From the NCBI RefSeq assembly GCF_004217045.1, contig NZ_SGXM01000001.1, positions 496,001 through 560,000 on the forward strand: a stretch of 64,000 nt of DNA, read 5' to 3'. The position numbers and the translations under genes were made by a program. A model generated the notes under the pieces. That model worked only from the letters and a program-made list of their open reading frames with translations, had not been told where the DNA came from and made no database searches. The DNA is from Cupriavidus agavae. GTDB lineage: Bacteria; Pseudomonadota; Gammaproteobacteria; Burkholderiales; Burkholderiaceae. Of the stretch, positions 10,012 through 20,421 are shown one piece after another (the stretch's first letter is position 1; each line of letters begins with the position of its first letter).

Positions 10012-10133
10012 GGGGAGATTCTGGTGCGGCCGGCGGGTTTCGGACTGCAACTGCAGCCATTGTGCCGGCAAAAAACGGAAGGCCAGCAGGGTAGCACACC
10101 CGCCCCGGACGCGCTGGCGCCGCCGCACTTCGC

Positions 10134-10139
10134 TACAAT
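10134..10139 (+). promoter_or_regulatory. Minus-10-like TACAAT before the flavoprotein gene
   Basis: TACAAT lies 22 bases before the ATG at 10162. The same CTACAAT pattern occurs before dnaG and rpoD in this window. No good minus-35 is visible at the right spacing. Confidence 0.4.
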
Positions 10140-10161
10140 CGCGGCTTCTTGAAGGGATGCT

Positions 10162-11394
10162 ATGACACAGGGCAGGAAAGACCGGTTCGACGTGGCGGTG
10201 CTGGGCGCGGGTGCGGCCGGCATGATGTGCGCCGCCGTGGCCGGGCAGCGCGGCGCACGCGTGGTGCTGATTGACCATGCGACGCGGCTGGCCGAGAAAA
10301 TCCGTATCTCGGGCGGCGGGCGCTGCAATTTCACGAACCTGCAGGCCGGACCGGCCAACTACCTGTCGTCGAATCCCCATTTCTGCCGCTCGGCGCTGGC
10401 CCGCTATACGCCGCAGGACTTTCTGGGCCTGCTGCGCCGCTACGACATCGGCTGGCACGAGAAGCATCGCGGCCAGTTGTTCTGCAACGACAGCGCCGAG
10501 GACATCATCGGCATGCTCCGCGCCGAATGTGACGCGGGGAGCGTGCACTGGCAGACCGGCTGCACCATCGACGAGATCCGCAAGGAGGGCGACGATTACC
10601 TGTTGCTGACCACGCAGGGCACGGTGTGCGCCGGGGCCGTGGTGGTGGCCACCGGCGGGTTGTCGATCCCGAAGATCGGTGCCACCGATTTCGGTTATCG
10701 CATCGCAAGGCAGTTCGGGCTCAAGCTGGTGGAGACCCGCCCGGCGCTGGTGCCGCTGACTTTCGACGGGCAGGCATGGCAACCGTTCGTGCCGCTGGCG
10801 GGGGTGTCGATGGAGGTCGATATCGCCACCGGCAGCGGCAAGACCGCTGGCGCCTTCAAGGAAGACCTGCTCTGGACGCACCGCGGGCTGTCCGGCCCGG
10901 CCGTGCTGCAGATTTCGAGCTTCTGGCGCCCGGGGACGCCGATCGAGGTGGACCTGTTCGACGGCGAGGATGCCGCCAACTGGCTGATCGGCCACAAGAA
11001 GGGCAGCAAGAAGCACCTGAACAACCTGCTGGGCGAGCGCCTGCCCGCGCGGCTGGCCGACGCCTGGTGCCAGGCGGCCGGGCTGCAGGGCACGCAGTCC
11101 GTGGCCGACATGCCGGACAAGGCGCTGCGCCAGCTTGGCGAGGCACTGAACCGCTGGCGGCTGGTGCCGTCCGGCACCGAAGGCTACAAGAAGGCCGAGG
11201 TAACGCTCGGCGGCGTGGACACCCGGGGGCTATCCTCGGCGACCATGATGGCGCGCGAGGTGCCGGGGCTCTACTTCATCGGCGAGGTGGTCGATGTGAC
11301 GGGCTGGCTGGGCGGCTACAACTTCCAGTGGGCCTGGGCGTCGGCCGTGGCGGCCGGCGAGGCCGCAGCCGAGGCGGCGCTGGCGGCGCGATAA
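10162..11394 (+). CDS. HI0933/YhiN-family NAD(P)/FAD-dependent flavoprotein
   Basis: 410 residues. It opens with the Rossmann FAD-binding motif [19 protein letters not shown] (GxGxxG), followed by [15 protein letters not shown], a hallmark of the HI0933/BaiN family. The C-terminus has [20 protein letters not shown], the second FAD contact. It is a predicted soluble oxidoreductase; the substrate is not known for most members. It sits where rpsU is often found next to yqeY in related genomes. AAGGGA precedes the start. Confidence 0.88.
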   Translation: MTQGRKDRFDVAVLGAGAAGMMCAAVAGQRGARVVLIDHATRLAEKIRISGGGRCNFTNLQAGPANYLSSNPHFCRSALARYTPQDFLGLLRRYDIGWHEKHRGQLFCNDSAEDIIGMLRAECDAGSVHWQTGCTIDEIRKEGDDYLLLTTQGTVCAGAVVVATGGLSIPKIGATDFGYRIARQFGLKLVETRPALVPLTFDGQAWQPFVPLAGVSMEVDIATGSGKTAGAFKEDLLWTHRGLSGPAVLQISSFWRPGTPIEVDLFDGEDAANWLIGHKKGSKKHLNNLLGERLPARLADAWCQAAGLQGTQSVADMPDKALRQLGEALNRWRLVPSGTEGYKKAEVTLGGVDTRGLSSATMMAREVPGLYFIGEVVDVTGWLGGYNFQWAWASAVAAGEAAAEAALAAR

Positions 11395-11444
11395 GGTAAA
11401 CTACCCGCCCTCGCTGTTGACTCCACTTATTCCGGAAATCTGCC

Positions 11445-11894
11445 ATGTCCCTCAAAGCCCGCATCAACGATGACATGAAGGCCGCCATGCGCGCCCGCGA
11501 AACCGAGCGCCTGGGCACGATCCGCCTGCTGCTGGCCGCCATCAAGCAGCGCGAGGTCGACGAACGCGTGGAACTCGATGATGCGGCCGTGACCGCCGTC
11601 ATCGACAAGATGATCAAACAGCGCAAGGATTCGATCAGCCAGTTCGAGCAGGCCGGGCGCGACGACCTGGTTGCCAAGGAAAAGTCCGAGGTGGACGTGC
11701 TGGTGGCCTACATGCCTGCCCAGTTGTCCGAGTCCGAGGTGGCGGCTGAAGTGCAGAAGGCCGTGACCGAGTCCGGCGCGGCTGGTCCGCAGGACATGGG
11801 CAAGGTCATGGCGCTGGTCAAGGCGCGCCTCGCCGGCCGTGCCGACATGACCGCTGTGTCCGGTCTGGTCAAGGCGGCACTGGCGCCCAAATAA
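11445..11894 (+). CDS. yqeY: GatB/YqeY-domain protein
   Basis: 149 residues, the normal size. It starts MSLKARINDDMKAAMRARET and carries the YqeY helical domain (LGTIRLLLAAIKQREVDER, AYMPAQLSESEV, MGKVMALVKARLAGRADM). The domain resembles the tRNA-binding C-terminal part of the GatB amidotransferase subunit, but the role of the free-standing protein is poorly known. It follows the flavoprotein by 50 bases and lies upstream of dnaG, as in many proteobacteria. Confidence 0.93.
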   Translation: MSLKARINDDMKAAMRARETERLGTIRLLLAAIKQREVDERVELDDAAVTAVIDKMIKQRKDSISQFEQAGRDDLVAKEKSEVDVLVAYMPAQLSESEVAAEVQKAVTESGAAGPQDMGKVMALVKARLAGRADMTAVSGLVKAALAPK

Positions 11895-11895
11895 G

Positions 11896-11913
11896 TGACT
11901 GGTGCGCCAGTCA
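11896..11913 (+). terminator. Short perfect stem-loop between yqeY and dnaG
   Basis: TGACTGG (11896-11902), loop TGCG, CCAGTCA (11907-11913) begins one base after the yqeY stop. There is no T tract; it is probably a weak terminator or processing hairpin. Confidence 0.4.
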
Positions 11914-12010
11914 TAAGCATGATTAGCAGTCACGATGCGTGAGATTGCTGCCAGGTTGACGGGACTTGGCTGCAGATGTCGGCAAAGCCGGCAGCGCGTT
12001 GCAACTGCAC

Positions 12011-12016
12011 TACAAT
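12011..12016 (+). promoter_or_regulatory. Minus-10-like TACAAT before dnaG
   Basis: TACAAT sits 92 bases before the dnaG GTG start, in the context GCACTACAATGATTCG. The minus-35 region is not conserved. It would give dnaG a transcript independent of yqeY. Confidence 0.4.
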
Positions 12017-12107
12017 GATTCGACAACAGCCGGGGCGTCGTTCCGGTCGCATTCTATAGAGGCCGCCGGCCCGACCGGCAGGCCCACGCATCAGGACGGT
12101 CAGCCGG

Positions 12108-13946
12108 GTGATTCCGCAATCCTTCATTCAGGACCTGCTCAACCGCATCGATATTATCGATGTGGTGGGTAAGTACGTGCAGTTGAAGAAGGGTGGCGCC
12201 AATTTCATGGGCCTGTGCCCGTTCCATAACGAGAAGTCTCCGTCATTCACGGTCTCGCCCACCAAGCAGTTCTACCACTGCTTCGGCTGCGGCGCCCATG
12301 GGTCAGCCATCGGCTTCCTGATGGAGTATTCGGGCCAGTCGTACCCCGAGGCCGTCCGTGAACTGGCGCAGTCGGTGGGTTTGTCCGTTCCCGAGGAACG
12401 CAACAGCCTGCCGCCGGCCCAGCGTGCCGAACAGCAGGCCCGCTCGGTGGCGCTGACCGATGCCATGGCCCGGGCCACTGACTTTTTCAAGAAACAGCTA
12501 CGCGGTGCGCCGCAGGCCATCCAGTACCTGAAAGGGCGGGGCCTGACCGGGGAGATCGCCGCGCAGTTCGGCCTGGGCTACGCGCCCGATGACTGGCAGG
12601 GGCTCGAAGCCGTGTTTGGCAGCTATCGCGACGATGCGATTGCCGGGCCGCTGGTCGAGAACGGCCTGCTGATCGAATCGCAGGACAAGCGCGATGCCGA
12701 TGGCAAACCGCGCCGCTACGACCGTTTCCGCGACCGGATCATGTTCCCGATCCGCAACACCAAGGGCAACGTGATCGGCTTCGGTGGCCGGGTGATGGGG
12801 CAGGGCGAGCCCAAGTACCTCAACTCCCCCGAGACCCCGCTGTTCAGCAAGGGCACCGAGCTGTACGGGCTGTTCGAGGCCCGCCACGCGATCCGCGAGA
12901 ACGGCTACGTGCTGGTCGTGGAAGGCTATATGGATGTGGTGGCGCTGGCCCAGCTTGGCTTTGCCAACGCCGTGGCCACGCTCGGCACCGCCTGCACGCC
13001 GGTGCACGTGCAGAAGCTGCTGCGCCAGACCGATGCGGTGGTGTTCTCGTTCGACGGCGACGCCGCGGGCCGGCGCGCCGCGCGGCGGGCGCTCGAAGCC
13101 TGCCTGCCGCATCTGGCCGACAACAAGACCATCCGCTTCCTGTTCCTGCCGGCCGAGCACGATCCCGACAGCTACGTCCGCGAGGAAGGCACCGATGCCT
13201 TCGCTCGCGAGGTGCAGAACGCCATGCCGCTGTCGCGCTTCCTGCTCCAGGTGGTGACCGAGGACCAGGACATGCGTCAGCCCGAGGGCCGGGCGCGTGC
13301 CCAGTTCGAGGCCAAGCCGCTGCTCCAGGCGATGCCGGCGGGCGGCCTGCGGCTACAGATCGTGCGCGAACTTGCCGATGCTACGGGGACGACACCCGCT
13401 GAAATCGAGGCGGTCTGCGGGCTGGGCAGCGATTCCTCACGCGTGGGGCGCTTTGCGCAGCCGCGCCCGCGCGCGCGGCGGCAGGCGCCGACCGGCCTGG
13501 AGCAGCGCGTCATCCAGTTGCTGATGAATCACCCGGCGCTGTCCGCCCGGCTCGACGACGATACGCGCGCCCTGTTGCTCGACCCGCAGCGCCCGGAAAC
13601 CGAAGTGCTCGCTCACTTGGTGGCCGCCTGCGACGGCATTGAAGGCACGGCGAACTTCGCCGCCTTCAGCGAGCAGCTGGCCCAGACGCCCTATGCCGAT
13701 GTGTACGCCACGGCACGTACGGCGGTGCTGCGGGAAGACATCGAAGCGGAGGCCGCGGCGCTGGAGTTCGACGGCGCCATCTTCAAGTTGCTGGCCGATC
13801 CGCTGGAAAGGGAGCAGAAGGCACTCGAAGCGGCCGTGATGAACGGCATGGCCGACGCGGCCGCCCGGCAGCGCTACCTGTGGCTGGCCGGCGAAGTGCA
13901 GCGCCGCCGGCAGATGGGACTGCGCCCGGCCGCGGCGGAAAGCTAG
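12108..13946 (+). CDS. dnaG: DNA primase DnaG
   Basis: 612 residues. A GTG start gives MIPQSFIQDLLNRIDIIDVV, the conserved primase N-terminus. The CHC2 zinc finger uses C37, H40, C58 and C61 (CPFH, CFGC). The TOPRIM core has VVEGYMDVVALAQ and FSFDGDAAGRRAARRALE, and a DnaB-binding helical domain forms the C-terminus. It synthesises RNA primers for replication. It lies in the yqeY-dnaG-rpoD macromolecular-synthesis arrangement. Confidence 0.97.
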   Translation: MIPQSFIQDLLNRIDIIDVVGKYVQLKKGGANFMGLCPFHNEKSPSFTVSPTKQFYHCFGCGAHGSAIGFLMEYSGQSYPEAVRELAQSVGLSVPEERNSLPPAQRAEQQARSVALTDAMARATDFFKKQLRGAPQAIQYLKGRGLTGEIAAQFGLGYAPDDWQGLEAVFGSYRDDAIAGPLVENGLLIESQDKRDADGKPRRYDRFRDRIMFPIRNTKGNVIGFGGRVMGQGEPKYLNSPETPLFSKGTELYGLFEARHAIRENGYVLVVEGYMDVVALAQLGFANAVATLGTACTPVHVQKLLRQTDAVVFSFDGDAAGRRAARRALEACLPHLADNKTIRFLFLPAEHDPDSYVREEGTDAFAREVQNAMPLSRFLLQVVTEDQDMRQPEGRARAQFEAKPLLQAMPAGGLRLQIVRELADATGTTPAEIEAVCGLGSDSSRVGRFAQPRPRARRQAPTGLEQRVIQLLMNHPALSARLDDDTRALLLDPQRPETEVLAHLVAACDGIEGTANFAAFSEQLAQTPYADVYATARTAVLREDIEAEAAALEFDGAIFKLLADPLEREQKALEAAVMNGMADAAARQRYLWLAGEVQRRRQMGLRPAAAES

Positions 13947-14040
13947 CAGCGGGGCGGTGGAAGACTTTTGGCTTGAGCCGGCGGTATCTGGCCCCAACTA
14001 TGCAGCTTCCTGGGGGTCTAATCGCTTAAGCCTTGATTTT

Positions 14041-14061
14041 TCAGGTGAAAACCTCACCTGA
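14041..14061. promoter_or_regulatory. 8-bp perfect dyad upstream of rpoD
   Basis: TCAGGTGA (14041-14048) and TCACCTGA (14054-14061) form a perfect inverted repeat with a 5-base centre. It lies 26 bases upstream of the rpoD minus-10 and overlaps where a minus-35 or activator site would be. It could be an operator controlling the housekeeping sigma factor; the protein is unknown. Confidence 0.45.
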
Positions 14062-14083
14062 CAGGAAGCCGGGATTGGTGACG

Positions 14084-14092
14084 TGCTACAAT
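14084..14092 (+). promoter_or_regulatory. Extended minus-10 promoter of rpoD (TGCTACAAT)
   Basis: TG-C-TACAAT at 14084-14092 is an extended minus-10 element. Transcription would begin near 14099, about 50 bases before the ATG at 14149. This argues against translation starting at the in-frame codon at 14083. Confidence 0.5.
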
Positions 14093-14148
14093 GCCCGGTT
14101 TGGATTGCGAAATCTTTCTCTCCAGTACTGGCGAAAGTGAGCGTGCCA

Positions 14149-16731
<2,583 letters not shown>

Positions 16732-16747
16732 GCAGTACGCCTTTCAA

Positions 16748-16826
<79 letters not shown>

Positions 16827-16845
16827 ACTCATGCAGTAAGAAGAA

Positions 16846-16877
16846 GGGGCTACGGTTTTCGCCGTAGCCCCTTTTTT
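16846..16877 (+). terminator. Strong intrinsic terminator after rpoD/tRNA
   Basis: GGGGCTACGG (16846-16855), loop TTTTCG, CCGTAGCCCC (16862-16871), then six T (16872-16877). This is a 10-bp perfect stem. It ends the rpoD-tRNA transcript and separates it from the convergent nosL; an A-rich run on the other side gives partial function in reverse. Confidence 0.93.
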
Positions 16878-16898
16878 CGTTGCCACACCGGCTCGCCC

Positions 16899-17435
16899 CT
16901 ACATCCGCCCATCACCTCCCGCTCCCCCGCTCAAATCCACCATGTCGGCTGTGATGCCGGCGTACGGCAGCACCTTGCCGCCGTGCTGGTCGGCAAATGC
17001 CTGGGCGGCTGGCTCGTTGCGGAAGCCCGGGATGGTCGGGCCCATGGCGCCGTGGCGGCGGCTGCCGGTGACGTAGAAGCCGGTGCGGGCATCGAACCAG
17101 TGGCCGCGCGGGGTGTTCCAGTCGGCCAGTTCCATGTCCTGCGTGAAGACGGCGGCGACCGGGCGGACCTGCTCGGGGCGCAGCAGGGTGCTGAACAGTT
17201 CCACCGTGTCGCAGTACCAGACCGGAGCCGTCTGGCCGGCGAAGAAGATTTGCGCCTTGGGGCCGGGGTGGTCGGCCAGCAGCATGCCGTCGAGGTCGCA
17301 GGTGGTGGCGGGGTCGAAGTCGGCCGGGGTGATGGCGGCCGGGGCCGGGCGGGAGCATGCCGCGAGCAGGCTCTGCAGCGGCAGCGCGCTGATGGCGGCC
17401 AGGAGGATGCGGCGGGTTGGATGCGGGTGGGTCAT
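16899..17435 (-). CDS. nosL: NosL copper-chaperone lipoprotein for nitrous-oxide reductase
   Basis: 178 residues. It starts MTHPHPTRRILLAAISALPL and has a lipobox, LLAAC, so it is a periplasm-facing lipoprotein. TCDLDGMLLADHPGPKAQIFF matches the NosL Cu(I)-binding region, with conserved Cys and Met. NosL delivers copper for assembly of the CuZ cluster of NosZ with the NosDFY complex. Its ATG overlaps the nosY stop (ATGA). It is last in the nos operon and faces the terminator at 16846-16877. Confidence 0.92.
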   Translation of the reverse strand: MTHPHPTRRILLAAISALPLQSLLAACSRPAPAAITPADFDPATTCDLDGMLLADHPGPKAQIFFAGQTAPVWYCDTVELFSTLLRPEQVRPVAAVFTQDMELADWNTPRGHWFDARTGFYVTGSRRHGAMGPTIPGFRNEPAAQAFADQHGGKVLPYAGITADMVDLSGGAGGDGRM

Positions 17436-18256
17436 GTCCGGAATCTCCAGATGGCGAGAAGCAAGGGCGCGGCGATCCACCCCAGCAGGGCGGCGGCCAG
17501 TGCGGCGGGGCTGGCGAGTGCGGTGGGGACGATGCTGGCCAGGCCGTACAGCTCGCGCACGGCGGCCAGCGAGAACACGTTGAGGATGCGGAACAGGCCG
17601 GCCGGATTCAGCAGCAGCGCGGTGGCGATGGCGGCGTCGCCGACCTGTCCGCCGGCTGCCACGAGTACGCCGACCAGCAGCAGGTCGTAGACCAGCACGA
17701 AGAACAGCCAGACGGCGACGGCTAGGCCCGACGCCTGCGCGCGGTCGCGGGCGATTACGGAGAGCAGCACGGCGATGCTCAGGAAGGTCATCCCCAGCAG
17801 CACGGCGCTGCCGCAGAAGCGCAGGAACGGCCCGAGCATCGCGGCGCCGAACTGCAGGAACAGCGGCACGCCGACCGTGGCGAAGCCCGCCAGTGTCGCC
17901 AATCCCAGCGCGGCCGCCAGGCCCAGGTACTTGCCGAGCAGCAGTTCCACGCGCGTCAGTGGGTACGAGAGCAGGAGCCCCAGCGAGCCGCGCTCGCGCT
18001 CGCCGACGATGGCGTCGAAGCCGAGCAGCAGCGCAATCATCGGAATCAGGTAGATCGCCAGGCTGACCAGGCTGGCGATCACGAACGCCGCCGAGCGCAG
18101 GCCGATCTCGCCCTGCTGCGCCCCGCCGAAGTAGCCAATGGCCAGCGAGAACGCCGCGAAGCCCACGGAGATGACCAGCACCCACCGGTTGCGCAGGCGG
18201 TCGCGCAGCTCCTTGTGCGCCACCGTGCCGACTTGGCGCCATTCAATCCATGCCAT
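17432..18256 (-). CDS. nosY: NosY, ABC-type permease of the nitrous-oxide reductase maturation system
   Basis: 274 residues from MAWIEWRQVGTVAHKELRDR. It has about six hydrophobic helices (for example AAFVIASLVSLAIYLIPMIA, VAVWLFFVLVYDLLLVGVLV) and the ABC-2 loop GERERGSLGLLLSYPLTRVELLLGKYLG. With NosF ATPase and periplasmic NosD it energises CuZ-site assembly in NosZ. The start codon at 18256 overlaps the nosF end by 14 bases, with GGAG inside nosF. Confidence 0.93.
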   Translation of the reverse strand: MAWIEWRQVGTVAHKELRDRLRNRWVLVISVGFAAFSLAIGYFGGAQQGEIGLRSAAFVIASLVSLAIYLIPMIALLLGFDAIVGERERGSLGLLLSYPLTRVELLLGKYLGLAAALGLATLAGFATVGVPLFLQFGAAMLGPFLRFCGSAVLLGMTFLSIAVLLSVIARDRAQASGLAVAVWLFFVLVYDLLLVGVLVAAGGQVGDAAIATALLLNPAGLFRILNVFSLAAVRELYGLASIVPTALASPAALAAALLGWIAAPLLLAIWRFRT

Positions 18257-19166
18257 GGGGGGCCTCCGTGCCGAAGAAGACATCTTCGAGCGTGGGCTCG
18301 TCGATGCGCAGGTCATCGAGGCAGTCGGCCAGCAGCCGCACCAGCGTCATGCAGGTTTCGGGCGGGCAGACGAGCCCGAACGTTGGGCCGGCGCCGTGCA
18401 TCGCCACCTCCGGAAGTGCTTCGAGCCGCCGCTCGATCAGGCGCAGCGTGCCGGGCACGATGCGCACGCGCAGCCGTAGCGGCAGTGGGTGCCGCCCGCG
18501 CAGCGCCTCCACCGTGCCGAGCGCCTGCACCTTGCCATGGCGGAGCAGCGCCAGCCGGTCCACGCGCTCCTGCAGTTCGCTGAGGATGTGCGAGGTGATG
18601 ACGATGGTCACGCCGGCCTGCTGCCGCTCGCGCAGCAGCGTGTGCATGTCGTGCAGCGCCGCCGGGTCAAGGCCGTTGCCCGGCTCGTCGAGGAACAGCA
18701 CGCGCGGGTTGCCAAGCAGCGCCTGCGCCAGGCCGAGCCGCTGGCGCATGCCCAACGAGTACTCGCGCACCGGGCGCTGCGCCGCGTGGGCGAGGCCGAG
18801 GCGGTCGAGCAGGGCAGGGCCGTCATCGGGGCTGGCGCCTTTCAGGCGGGCAAAGAAGCGCAGGGTTTCGAGCCCGCCGAGATTGTCGTAGAGCGACAGG
18901 TTCTCCGGCAGGTAGCCGATGCGGCGGCGCGCGGCGCGGAACGCCGGCGTGCCAACCGCGGCGCCGGCGATCTCGATCGTCCCGCGCGAGGGTGGCACCA
19001 GCCCGAGCATCATCCTGAACAGCGTGCTCTTGCCGGCGCCGTTGTGGCCGATCAGGCCGAACATCTCGCCCGCATGCAGTTGCAGGCTGATGCCGTCCAC
19101 GGCGCGGATCGGGCCGTAGTACCGGGCCACGTCCTGGAGGAGGACGGTCACGTCAGGTTCATTCAC
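18243..19166 (-). CDS. nosF: NosF, ABC-type ATPase of the nitrous-oxide reductase maturation system
   Basis: 307 residues from a GTG start. The Walker A is GHNGAGKST, the signature is YSLGMRQRLGLAQALLG, and the Walker B is VLFLDEPGNGLDP, with switch His in ITSHILSELQ. The GTG at 19166 overlaps the end of nosD by eight bases, so coupling is likely. It powers the NosDFY complex. No in-frame ATG lies nearer the homology start, which supports GTG. Confidence 0.93.
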   Translation of the reverse strand: MNEPDVTVLLQDVARYYGPIRAVDGISLQLHAGEMFGLIGHNGAGKSTLFRMMLGLVPPSRGTIEIAGAAVGTPAFRAARRRIGYLPENLSLYDNLGGLETLRFFARLKGASPDDGPALLDRLGLAHAAQRPVREYSLGMRQRLGLAQALLGNPRVLFLDEPGNGLDPAALHDMHTLLRERQQAGVTIVITSHILSELQERVDRLALLRHGKVQALGTVEALRGRHPLPLRLRVRIVPGTLRLIERRLEALPEVAMHGAGPTFGLVCPPETCMTLVRLLADCLDDLRIDEPTLEDVFFGTEAPHGMD

Positions 19167-20421
19167 GCCATTGTCTCCAGTCAGGATGCGCGGGAGCCAT
19201 GCGCGGCGCGGCATCCACCACGCTGGGCGCGCGCATCACGGGAAACTGCCGCGCCACCACGCGCAGCGCCTGCACGGCCGGGCTGGCGAACAGCAGTTTC
19301 ACGGAAGGGTGGCGCCATGTCAGGCGATCGACCACGTCGTTGGCGGCGTGCGGGATGTCGCCGATGCCGTCGCCATTGCGGTCCCAGCCCAGGTAGTTGC
19401 TCCAGTAGTTGCCGCCGGGCCGGCCGGCCGCGGCGCCCCACGGCTCGTCGCGCGCCCCCACGTAGCGCACTGATTCGCGGTTGCCGATGAAGTCGTTGCG
19501 CTGCACCACGTTGCGCGTGGAGCCGGCCGAGAGGTGCACGCCCACCGCGTTCCTGATCACCAGGTTGCCGCGCAGCGTCACGTACTCGGCGTCGTAGACG
19601 AAGAAGCCCCGCGCGTTGCCGGCTACCACGTTGCCCTCGACCAGGGCGTCCTGCACGGTGCGCAGCATGATGCCGTGGTCGGCGTTGCCCCAGGTGCGGT
19701 TGTTGCGCACGGTCTGGTCGCGCACTTCCATCAGCGCCAGCCCGCCGCGGTTCCGGTAGCTGTCGTTGTCTTCCCAGAGGTTGTAGTAGGAGTTCATGTA
19801 GTGGCTGCCGTAGCGGCTGTGGTGCAGCCGGTTGCCGCGGAACACGGCGTGGTGCGAGACGTCGATGTAGAGCGCGTCGCGCACGAAGCTGATCTGGTTG
19901 CCGACGATCTGCGCGCCCCGGGTGTTGTAGAGCTGGATGCCGTTGCCGCGCTGCGACGATTGGAAATCGCGCTTGCCGGTGATGACGTTGTGCGTCACGC
20001 GCACGTCGTTGGCCTTCTCGATCCAGAGGCCGAACAGGTTGTAGGCGAGCGTGCAGCCGGTGACGGTGGTCCGGTGTGCGCCCGGGCGGAGGTAGATGCC
20101 CGCGTCCTGCGCTTTCAGGCTGGCGCCGGAATCGCGCACGATCAGCCCGTCGAGCGTCACGCCGGGCGCGGTCACCGTGATCGTGCTGCCCTGCAGGCCG
20201 CCGCTGATGGTGGGCCGCCCCACGCCGCGCAGCGTCAGCGGCCTGTCGATGCGCAGGTTGCCGGCGTAGTGGCCGCGCGCAATGCGGATCTCGTCGCCGT
20301 CCCGGGCGGCGTCGATGGCTTGCTGGATCGACGCGCCGGGCGCCACGTCGATCACGGCGGCATGCACGCCGCCTCCGCCGATCACGCAGGCCAGCAGGAC
20401 CAGCCGGACGGTGTGCATCAT
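19159..20421 (-). CDS. nosD: NosD, periplasmic beta-helix copper-processing protein
   Basis: 420 residues. A signal peptide (MMHTVRLVLLACVIGGGGVHA) is followed by right-handed parallel beta-helix repeats (CASH type), seen as recurring N-x-(I/V)-x-G-N strings such as NVITGK, GNQISFV, NRLHHS, NNRTWGN, GNVVAGN and GNLVIRN. NosD is the periplasmic partner of NosFY in building CuZ. Tandem ATGATG starts overlap the nosR stop (TGA inside), giving tight coupling. Confidence 0.94.
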   Translation of the reverse strand: MMHTVRLVLLACVIGGGGVHAAVIDVAPGASIQQAIDAARDGDEIRIARGHYAGNLRIDRPLTLRGVGRPTISGGLQGSTITVTAPGVTLDGLIVRDSGASLKAQDAGIYLRPGAHRTTVTGCTLAYNLFGLWIEKANDVRVTHNVITGKRDFQSSQRGNGIQLYNTRGAQIVGNQISFVRDALYIDVSHHAVFRGNRLHHSRYGSHYMNSYYNLWEDNDSYRNRGGLALMEVRDQTVRNNRTWGNADHGIMLRTVQDALVEGNVVAGNARGFFVYDAEYVTLRGNLVIRNAVGVHLSAGSTRNVVQRNDFIGNRESVRYVGARDEPWGAAAGRPGGNYWSNYLGWDRNGDGIGDIPHAANDVVDRLTWRHPSVKLLFASPAVQALRVVARQFPVMRAPSVVDAAPRMAPAHPDWRQWRE

